A stretch of 9,844 nucleotides of DNA from the NCBI GenBank assembly GCA_031372705.1, contig JANMLV010000176.1, positions 1-9,844 on the forward strand, in the 5' to 3' direction. Made by a program: the position numbers and the translations under genes. Positions 1 through 5,773 of the stretch are shown here, piece after piece (within the stretch, counting starts at the first letter, position 1; each line of letters begins with the position of its first letter). The notes below the pieces were generated by a model. It was given only the letters and a program-made list of their open reading frames with translations, searched no databases and was not told the DNA's origin. The DNA comes from UBA7236 sp031372705 (GTDB lineage: Bacteria; Bacteroidota; Bacteroidia; Chitinophagales; BACL12).

Positions 1-58
1 TTATAACTTGGAAGTAATGTTAATGCATTGCACCAATGTCAAACCTTGTCATCGGCCT

Positions 59-273
59 CATTGCATTGCGCTAGTGCAGCTTACGACACTTTAGCTACGA
101 TAGCAAAAAAGTACCGATGCTTCGACTCGCCAAGCGGGCGCAGCGCTAGCACATAATAAACGCGATTAAATAAAACTCTCTTCGTTATCAAAATACCACT
201 ATCACTAAAAACACTGCTGGCGCCTCGTCTGCGCCCCGCGTTGTGTCGTTAGCTGCACTTGCACAATGCAATG
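59..273. repeat. Large imperfect inverted repeat with nested GC-rich arms
   Basis: The arm at 59-89 is the reverse complement of 243-273 at 28 of 31 positions; the right arm starts GTGTCGTTAGCTGCACTT and the left arm, reverse complemented, starts GTGTCGTAAGCTGCACTA. Inside lies a second pair: 134-151 (GCGGGCGCAGCGCTAGCA) matches the reverse complement of 215-239, apart from a 1-base gap, a 6-base gap and one mismatch. The spacing between nested arms is asymmetric (44 bases on the left, 3 on the right), so this is not one simple hairpin. No coding capacity is seen between the arms. It could be a small non-autonomous element, a structured repeat, or two inverted copies of a dispersed repeat. 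Confidence 0.7.
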
Positions 274-289
274 CAGCCTTGATTTTTTG

Positions 290-315
290 GTTCTTTTGTA
301 TCAAGACAAAAGAAC
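290..315. repeat. 10-bp perfect hairpin, Bacteroidota-type intergenic repeat
   Basis: GTTCTTTTGT (290-299) pairs perfectly with ACAAAAGAAC (306-315) around the loop ATCAAG. It is preceded by a run of six T (283-288) and by TTGG. Neither strand has a T-tract after the stem, so it is not a typical intrinsic terminator. From memory, closely similar blocks (TTTTGGTTCTTTT...ATCAAG...AAAAGAAC) recur between genes in many Bacteroidota genomes and are often mistranslated as short proteins. That recognition could not be checked here. Confidence 0.6.
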
Positions 316-374
316 AACAATTCCCATTCGGAGGAACTATTCTCAATTCCTTCCATGGTCATGCAAAATACCCC

Positions 375-382
375 TATCTTTG
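375..382 (+). promoter_or_regulatory. Candidate -7 promoter box for the antiporter gene
   Basis: TATCTTTG matches the Bacteroidota -7 consensus TAnnTTTG exactly. Transcription would begin around 388-390, so translation could start leaderless at ATG 390 or at 408 or 447 with a short leader. No convincing TTG -33 box lies 17-23 bases upstream, and such an 8-mer can arise by chance. Confidence 0.4.
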
Positions 383-389
383 CGGCAAA

Positions 390-2543
390 ATGAAGAACCT
401 GTTCCCAATGCTGATTGATTTGAGCACTCCTTATACGGAGCCGGTTATGATTTTCACGCTGGTGCTCCTCATTATTCTGATTTCACCTATTTTATTAAAC
501 AAACTCCGCATTCCATCAATAGTGGTTATGATTATCGCAGGAGTAATGATTGGTCCTAATGGGTTTCACTTGATAGAACGAGACGGCGCTATTGTGTTGT
601 TTGGTACTGTAGGTTTGCTTTATATTATGTTTTTAGCAGGCTTAGAGATGGAAATGAATGGTTTTAGGAAAAACGCGAAATCGAGTGTGGTTTTTGGTTT
701 ACTCACTTTTGCGGTGCCATTTGTAATAGGTTTTAGTGTTTGTAAATATTTACTGCACCTCGAACTCATCCCTTCGTTGATTACAGCAAGTATGTTTTCG
801 ACGCAAACATTGGTTGCCTATCCTATCATCAACCGACTCGGAATTACTCGCAAACGTCCGGTTACCATTACTGTTGGTGGAACAATTATTACCGACACCC
901 TTGTGCTTTTATTATTTTCGGTAATCACCAATTTTTCGATGGATAAAACCGATACGCTTTTTTGGGTGCGTTTAGGTGTTTCGATTATAATTTTCGCATT
1001 TATAGTTTTATACTTGTTTCCGATTATTGCGAAATGGTTTTTCCGCAAATTAGAAAACGAAGGTGGCTCGCAATATATATTTGTTTTAACCCTCGTATTT
1101 CTGGCTGCATTTCTATCGCAGCTTGCAGGTCTTGAACACATTATCGGCGCCTTTTTGGCAGGTATCAGTTTAAACAGATTAATTCCATTACAATCGACCC
1201 TCAAAAACAGAATTGTATTTGTAGGCAATAATATTTTTATTCCGTTTTTTCTGATAAACGTTGGTATGATTATCAACTTGCAAGTACTTTTTTCGGGAAC
1301 ATATGCCTTGTATATTGCCGGAGTTTTAGTGGTAATTGCTTTATCTACTAAATATTTAGCTGCATGGTTTACACAAAAAATATTCCGCTTTACAAAAATT
1401 GAACGCAATTTAATTTTCGGTTTAAGCACGGCGCATGCTGCTGCTACTCTTGCCATTATTTTAGTTGGTTACGACTTAGGTTTATTAGATGAAACTATTT
1501 TAAACGGAACCATTATCGTTATACTTGTAAGTTGTTTGGTGAGTTCGTTTGTAACCGAATCGGCAGGTAGAAAATACGTAGTTGCCGAAAGTGGTAAAAT
1601 TGACACGGAACCCGAAATATTTGAACGCATTTTAGTGCCTGTGGGCAACCCTGAATCAGCACGAATTTTATTAGATTTTTCATTGCTAATTCGCAATCCA
1701 AAATCTAAGGAACCTATATATCCGCTTGCCGTAATTGAAGATGGTGAAAATACGCGGATGAAATTAATTGCCGGCAAAAAGAATTTAGAATCCGCTGCGG
1801 AGCACATTTCATCAGCAGACACTGCTGTTCAGATTTTAACACGGATTGATGTTAACGTTGCAGCCGGTATTTCAGGCGCCATTAAAGAACTCGGTATAAC
1901 GGAAGTAGTTATGGGTTGGCATGAAAAACAAAGTACCAGCGATAAAATATTTGGTTCTGTATTGCACAAAATCATTCATTCAACGGACCAAATGTTGTGG
2001 GTGAGCAAAATTAATCATCCCCTCAATAATTTTAATCGCATCGCAATTCTAATGCCGCCGAATGCCGAATTTGAAAGTGGGTTTTTCAGATGGCTGGAAG
2101 GAATAAAACAGCTTTCGCATCAAATTGGTGCGCGTTGCATTTTTTGGGGAGAACGCAAAACCCTCGAATTAATTGATGCCGTTAACGATAAAAAATTAAA
2201 GCTCAATGCGGAATACAGTGAATTTACCGATTGGGACGATATCAAGAGCATCCCACAAAATTTAAAACCGAGCGATTTATTTATTGTAGTTAGTGCACGT
2301 CAAAAAAGCGTTTCCTACTTTTCATCCCTCGAGCAACTACCTGGTAAATTGAATAAATATTTTGATGCTCAAAGTTTCATTCTGTTATATCCATATCAAA
2401 CCGATATGGGCTCAAACGATATGAATTTTCAATACAGCGTATTATCTCCATCTCCCTTTAAAGAAAACTTTGAACGCATTAATACAATAGGGAAAACGGT
2501 ATACAAAGCATTTTCTTCAACCGGCGGAAAGAAGGAAAAATAA
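390..2543 (+). CDS. CPA2-family cation:proton antiporter with C-terminal Usp-like region
   Basis: This inner-membrane protein probably exchanges Na+ or K+ for protons. From ATG 390 it has 717 residues. Residues 1 to about 392 form a Na+/H+ exchanger domain with roughly 12-13 hydrophobic helices, including IAGVMIGPNGF, LYIMFLAGLEMEM and LEHIIGAFLAGISLNR, typical of CPA2. The ion-site helix reads TIITDTLVLLLF, with Thr168-Asp169 where electrogenic members have Asp-Asp. From about residue 412 (ERILVPVGNP) the soluble tail resembles universal stress protein domains. The first keeps a degenerate nucleotide motif (G509, then G522-S523), and a second weaker repeat begins near residue 551. No TrkA-N domain is seen, unlike KefB/KefC. 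The frame is open back to 243, but those extra 49 codons translate repeat DNA and are rejected. ATG 408 is a possible start; ATG 447 has GGAG six bases upstream but would remove residues (LSTPYTEPV) that look family-like. The ion transported cannot be read from the sequence. Confidence 0.9.
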   Translation: MKNLFPMLIDLSTPYTEPVMIFTLVLLIILISPILLNKLRIPSIVVMIIAGVMIGPNGFHLIERDGAIVLFGTVGLLYIMFLAGLEMEMNGFRKNAKSSVVFGLLTFAVPFVIGFSVCKYLLHLELIPSLITASMFSTQTLVAYPIINRLGITRKRPVTITVGGTIITDTLVLLLFSVITNFSMDKTDTLFWVRLGVSIIIFAFIVLYLFPIIAKWFFRKLENEGGSQYIFVLTLVFLAAFLSQLAGLEHIIGAFLAGISLNRLIPLQSTLKNRIVFVGNNIFIPFFLINVGMIINLQVLFSGTYALYIAGVLVVIALSTKYLAAWFTQKIFRFTKIERNLIFGLSTAHAAATLAIILVGYDLGLLDETILNGTIIVILVSCLVSSFVTESAGRKYVVAESGKIDTEPEIFERILVPVGNPESARILLDFSLLIRNPKSKEPIYPLAVIEDGENTRMKLIAGKKNLESAAEHISSADTAVQILTRIDVNVAAGISGAIKELGITEVVMGWHEKQSTSDKIFGSVLHKIIHSTDQMLWVSKINHPLNNFNRIAILMPPNAEFESGFFRWLEGIKQLSHQIGARCIFWGERKTLELIDAVNDKKLKLNAEYSEFTDWDDIKSIPQNLKPSDLFIVVSARQKSVSYFSSLEQLPGKLNKYFDAQSFILLYPYQTDMGSNDMNFQYSVLSPSPFKENFERINTIGKTVYKAFSSTGGKKEK

Positions 2544-2565
2544 AAAATCCGTCAACAAGGACGGA
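2542..2565 (-). terminator. Intrinsic terminator downstream of tRNA-His
   Basis: Read on the minus strand, TCCGTC (2565-2560) pairs perfectly with GACGGA (2553-2548) around a 6-base loop and is followed by six T (2547-2542), a textbook rho-independent terminator just after the tRNA. It overlaps the TAA stop (2541-2543) of the convergent antiporter gene. On the + strand the hairpin is followed only by CTTTC, so it would be a poor terminator in that direction. Confidence 0.8.
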
Positions 2566-2572
2566 CTTTCAG

Positions 2573-2647
2573 GGTGAATGATGGGGCTCGAACCCACGAC
2601 CCTCGGAACCACAAACCGATGCTCTAACCAACTGAGCTACAATCACC
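2573..2647 (-). tRNA. tRNA-His (anticodon GTG)
   Basis: The minus strand folds as a tRNA. It has the extra 5' G(-1) opposite discriminator C73 that is diagnostic of histidine tRNA, a D stem GCTC/GAGC, anticodon GTG at 2612-2610, a 5-base variable loop and a T arm GTGGG-TTCGAGC-CCCAT. CCA is not encoded; the sequence after C73 is CTG. Two oddities are visible: position 5 opposes 68 as U-U in the acceptor stem (2642/2578), and 31 opposes 39 as U-U at the base of the anticodon stem (2615/2607). The other stem positions pair. An exact TAnnTTTG box lies upstream and a strong terminator downstream, so it is probably its own transcript. Confidence 0.95.
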
Positions 2648-2664
2648 ATTTTTAATTGGAAGCA

Positions 2665-2672
2665 CAAAGTTA
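2665..2672 (-). promoter_or_regulatory. Candidate -7 promoter box for tRNA-His
   Basis: Read on the minus strand, TAACTTTG matches TAnnTTTG exactly and ends 17 bases before the tRNA, giving a plausible short leader. No clear TTG -33 box is seen at normal spacing. The box overlaps one arm of the palindrome at 2670-2693. Confidence 0.5.
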
Positions 2673-2693
2673 AGTCAAAATTTGTTGACTTAA
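2670..2693. repeat. 9-bp perfect palindrome upstream of tRNA-His
   Basis: TTAAGTCAA (2670-2678) and TTGACTTAA (2685-2693) are perfect reverse complements separated by AATTTG. The arm nearest the tRNA overlaps the candidate -7 box on the minus strand. It could be an operator-like dyad, or a second hairpin after the sod transcript. It lacks a following T-tract on either strand. Confidence 0.55.
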
Positions 2694-2745
2694 AAATGAA
2701 AAGTTTGCCTTTACAGCAAAAAAATCAATTGCAGTTAAGGCAAAC
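2692..2745 (-). terminator. Possible terminator of the superoxide dismutase gene
   Basis: On the minus strand GTTTGCCTT (2745-2737) pairs with AAGGCAAAC (2711-2703) across a 25-base loop and is followed by TTTTCATTTTT. The 9-bp stem and T-rich tail fit termination 21 bases after the sod stop codon. The long loop makes it weaker than the tRNA terminator. Confidence 0.45.
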
Positions 2746-2766
2746 ATTATAAGAATTATAAGTCGG

Positions 2767-3528
2767 TTAAACTTCTCCGTACCACTTACTCACTTGATTC
2801 CAGTCTATTACATTCCAGAAATCCGCGATATAATCGGCACGCTTGTTTTGATGTTTTAAGTAATAGGCATGCTCCCAAACGTCGATACCCAAAATTGGTT
2901 TACCGCGTTGTGCTGCAATGTCCATGATTGGACTATCTTGGTTTGGAGATGTAATTAACGATAAGGTATTTTCTTTATCCTTTACCAACCAAGCCCATCC
3001 TGACCCGAAAACGCCGGTCGCCGATTTTGCAAACTCAGCTTTAAAATTGTCCATTGAAGTCCATTTTGCCTCAATAGCTGTTTTTAATGCGGCTGAAGGC
3101 ATAGTATTTTTAGCATTTGGCGACATTAATTTCCAGAAAAAGGTATGATTAAAGTGTCCACCACCGTGGTTTCTAATTGCAGAACGCACATTTTCAGGTG
3201 CCGAGCCAACGTTAGTAAGCAAATCCATCAGCGATTTACCTTTTAGTTCAGGTGCTTTTTCTATGGCTTCATTTAACTTAGTTACATAGGTTTGATGATG
3301 CTTACTATGGTGAATTTCCATTGTTTTGGCGTCAATAAAAGGCTCCAAAGCATCGTAGCCGTAACCTAACTTAGGCAATTCAAATGCACCGTCAACAGGA
3401 GGCATTTCCATTGTAAATGAAGTGTTTCCGGCATATAATTCGTTACCGGTTAAGCTTTTTAATACGCCAACACTAATGGCGGCAAGGGCTCCTTTCTTCA
3501 GGAAGTCGCGTCGAGAGTTTTTATTCAT
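2767..3528 (-). CDS. sodA: Tat-exported Mn-type superoxide dismutase
   Basis: This 253-residue enzyme should convert superoxide to hydrogen peroxide and oxygen outside the cytoplasm. Residues 1 to about 33 are a twin-arginine signal (SRRDFLKKG, a hydrophobic stretch AAISVGVLKSL, then a likely cut after LYA), without a lipobox cysteine. The Fe/Mn SOD fold follows from about residue 49 (FELPKLGYGYDALEPFID). By comparison with E. coli MnSOD the metal ligands are H73 (EIHHSKHHQTYV), H128 (HFNHTFFW), D216 and H220 (DVWEHAYYL). Gly124 and Gln197 (NQDSP) occupy the positions that mark manganese rather than iron forms, so Mn or cambialistic use is inferred. The start at 3528 gives the complete Tat motif. 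It is divergent from copA, with tRNA-His downstream on the same strand. The symbol is a family-level assignment. Confidence 0.95.
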   Translation of the reverse strand: MNKNSRRDFLKKGALAAISVGVLKSLTGNELYAGNTSFTMEMPPVDGAFELPKLGYGYDALEPFIDAKTMEIHHSKHHQTYVTKLNEAIEKAPELKGKSLMDLLTNVGSAPENVRSAIRNHGGGHFNHTFFWKLMSPNAKNTMPSAALKTAIEAKWTSMDNFKAEFAKSATGVFGSGWAWLVKDKENTLSLITSPNQDSPIMDIAAQRGKPILGIDVWEHAYYLKHQNKRADYIADFWNVIDWNQVSKWYGEV

Positions 3529-3667
3529 AGTTTAAAATTGATATTTATAAAGTAAAGTTTAAAGTTATAGCGAATAATGGAACCGGATACTATAAAGCTA
3601 ACGTTTTGCCTGTGAACGAAGTTCAAAATTTTCGCAAACAGAATAATTACCTTTACAAATATTACAC
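3529..3667. promoter_or_regulatory. Divergent promoter region between sod and copA
   Basis: This 139-bp spacer must carry the start signals for both genes. On the + strand TACCTTTA (3648-3655) lies 12 bases before the copA ATG. On the minus strand TAACTTTA (3567-3560) lies 31 bases before the sod ATG. Both differ from TAnnTTTG only in the last base, and neither has a clear TTG -33 box. I found no obvious palindromic CueR- or CsoR-like operator. Confidence 0.35.
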
Positions 3668-5770
3668 ATGCAAAAAGCGTACGAGAAAATAAATTTACAG
3701 GTTGAGGGGATGACTTGCGCCAACTGTGCGTTAGGCATAACGAAGCTTTTGGAGCAAAAAGGCCAACATGGCGTTTATGTAAATTTCGCCACAGGCGAGG
3801 TTCAATTCGATAAAACCGAGCAGCAACAACTAGAGCAGTTGGTTGCCGGCATTGAAGGGCTGGGATATCAAGTACTTAGTGAGCAAGCCCATGCAGCAAC
3901 CGAAAAATCGAAGTGGACCACTACCGAAAAAATATTTTTCTTCACCCTGCCTTTTACCGGTTTACTTTTGATGGCGATGATTCCGGGATTATCGTTTTTG
4001 CATAATCCGCAAGTTCAATTATTGCTATGTTTACCTGTTTATTTAATTGGCGTTTACCATTTTGGCAAGAGTGCTTGGGGCTCAATAAAATCGGGTGTAA
4101 TGAACATGGATGTGCTCATTTTCACCGGCACAACTGCTGCATTTGGTTATAGTTTATATGGTTACATCCAAAATGCCGGCATGCAATTTATGTTTTTTGA
4201 AACTGCAGCCAGCATTGTTACTTTAGTATTACTCGGAAATGTTATTGAACATCGCAGTGTTAAACAAACAACTACTGCCATTGCCGCATTAAAAAAATTG
4301 CAACCCCAAACGGCTAAAAGGGTAATTTTTGATTTAATGTCGGGTACCGACCAAATTGATGAAATTCCTGCAGCGCAATTGGTGAAAAATGATGTCGTAT
4401 TAATTAATACGGGTGATCAAATTCCTGCTGATGGTATAGTGTTGCAAGGAAATGCATATATAGATGAATCGATGCTTACCGGCGAAAGTGTTCCTGTTTA
4501 CAAACAAAAAAATGATGTTGTATCGGGCGGAACTATAAACACTAATGGCATAATAAAATGTAAGATTACTGCAACAGCAGGCCACACCACTTTAGATGCT
4601 ATAATTGAATTAGTAAAACAAGCACAAACCGAAAAGCCACCGGTGCAGCGATTGGCAGATAAAATAAGTGCCATTTTTGTTCCGGTAGTTTTAACACTCG
4701 CATTGATAACATTTTTAGGCTCATGGCTAATTTTTAATATTACAATGCAAACAGCATTGCTAAACAGTATTGCGGTTTTGGTAATAGCTTGTCCTTGTGC
4801 AATGGGACTTGCAACTCCAACGGCAATAATGGTAGGACTTGGGCGCGCAGCACGCAATGGCGTTTTAATTAAAGGTGCTACCACTGCCGAACAATTTGCT
4901 AAAACCAAAGTGGTGGTATTCGATAAAACCGGTACATTAACTACGGGCGAATTTAAAGTGGATAATTTGCAACTGTTTAATGAAAATGAAGCTACAGTAT
5001 CAGGTTTAATACATACGCTAGAGCAACACAGTTCCCACCCTATTGCCTTATCGCTTGTAAAACAATTTGAACCAAATAAAAATATTGAATTAAGTGATAT
5101 ACTTGAAATAAAAGGCAGTGGCATGAAAGGCAAAGACTCAGCCGGAAATATTTACACACTTGAAGCTGCATTAAATTCAAATTTCGATTTAGTATTAACA
5201 AAAAACAATGTGTTGATTGCAGGTTTCAATATTACAGATGAAATTAAACCATATGCCCTGGATGCAATTCAATATTTTAAATCTCGAGGCATCACGCCGG
5301 TTTTATTAAGCGGCGATAATAACAATAAAGTAGAAAGTGTAGCTCATGCATTAGGTATAACTACTTACTATGGTCAATGCAAACCGGATAAAAAATTAAG
5401 TATCATTAAGGCTTTAAAAACAAAAGGAATTGTAGCAATGGTTGGCGATGGCATAAATGACTCGCCCGCCTTAGAAACAGCCGATATAGGCATATCAATG
5501 AGTAATGCCACACAAATTGCCATCAACTCGGCACAGATTATTTTACTTAACGGTCAATTAGATAAATTAGCAATGGCACATCAATTAAGTGTGCAAACAT
5601 TAAAAACCATAAAGCAAAATTTATTTTGGGCATTTTTTTATAATGTTATTGCAATTCCAATTGCAGCAGTCGGATTATTGAGCCCGATGATTGCAGCTTT
5701 GTCGATGGCATTTTCTGATGTATTTGTAATTGGCAATTCTATTCTGCTTAAAACAAAAAAAATAAGGTAG
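3668..5770 (+). CDS. copA: Copper-type P1B heavy-metal-translocating ATPase
   Basis: This 700-residue inner-membrane pump probably exports Cu+ from the cytoplasm using ATP. One N-terminal HMA metal-binding domain carries GMTCANC (C17, C20). Membrane helices begin near residue 88. The actuator motif TGES is at 271-274, the intramembrane CPC motif at 375-377 (IACPCAMGLATPTA), the phosphorylated Asp419 in DKTGT, the P1B His-Pro at 457-458 and the hinge GDGIND at 593-598. The next-to-last helix has YN (658-659) followed by Pro, as in Cu+ pumps. The last helix reads MAFSDV (M680, S683, D684), where the usual Cu+ signature is MxxSS. Length and domain order are normal for one-HMA CopA proteins. It is divergent from sod, and a flippase gene starts 3 bases after its stop. 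Metal choice is inferred from motifs. Confidence 0.95.
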   Translation: MQKAYEKINLQVEGMTCANCALGITKLLEQKGQHGVYVNFATGEVQFDKTEQQQLEQLVAGIEGLGYQVLSEQAHAATEKSKWTTTEKIFFFTLPFTGLLLMAMIPGLSFLHNPQVQLLLCLPVYLIGVYHFGKSAWGSIKSGVMNMDVLIFTGTTAAFGYSLYGYIQNAGMQFMFFETAASIVTLVLLGNVIEHRSVKQTTTAIAALKKLQPQTAKRVIFDLMSGTDQIDEIPAAQLVKNDVVLINTGDQIPADGIVLQGNAYIDESMLTGESVPVYKQKNDVVSGGTINTNGIIKCKITATAGHTTLDAIIELVKQAQTEKPPVQRLADKISAIFVPVVLTLALITFLGSWLIFNITMQTALLNSIAVLVIACPCAMGLATPTAIMVGLGRAARNGVLIKGATTAEQFAKTKVVVFDKTGTLTTGEFKVDNLQLFNENEATVSGLIHTLEQHSSHPIALSLVKQFEPNKNIELSDILEIKGSGMKGKDSAGNIYTLEAALNSNFDLVLTKNNVLIAGFNITDEIKPYALDAIQYFKSRGITPVLLSGDNNNKVESVAHALGITTYYGQCKPDKKLSIIKALKTKGIVAMVGDGINDSPALETADIGISMSNATQIAINSAQIILLNGQLDKLAMAHQLSVQTLKTIKQNLFWAFFYNVIAIPIAAVGLLSPMIAALSMAFSDVFVIGNSILLKTKKIR

Positions 5771-5773
5771 CCT

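Larger units (their letters stand above)
1..389. other. Gene-free leading region with repeats
   Basis: No reading frame here looks like a protein. An open frame running in from 243 only translates repeat DNA before it joins the antiporter gene. The stretch holds a small palindrome CATTG-CAC-CAATG (26-38), a long imperfect inverted repeat (59-89 with 243-273), a nested GC-rich inverted repeat (134-151 with 215-239) and a 10-bp hairpin (290-315). The AATGCATTG-like motif occurs near 22-30, 59-68 and 265-273. Positions 215-240 are strikingly GC-rich compared with the AT-rich genes downstream. I see no tRNA, riboswitch or other known RNA. The contents suggest a dispersed intergenic repeat unit, which is an inference. 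Confidence 0.6.

Noticed and set aside
290..315. Hairpin considered as a transcription terminator
   Set aside because: No T-tract follows the stem on either strand; a dispersed repeat fits better.
818..1456. Long minus-strand open frame (212 codons)
   Set aside because: It lies wholly inside the antiporter gene and its translation has no family resemblance; it reflects codon bias of the real frame.
2918..3148. Plus-strand frame of 76 codons opposite sod
   Set aside because: It is complementary to the conserved SOD coding sequence and has no independent signals.
4498..5133. Minus-strand open frame of 211 codons
   Set aside because: It is antisense to the CopA core motifs and its product is low in recognisable domains, so it is a shadow of copA.
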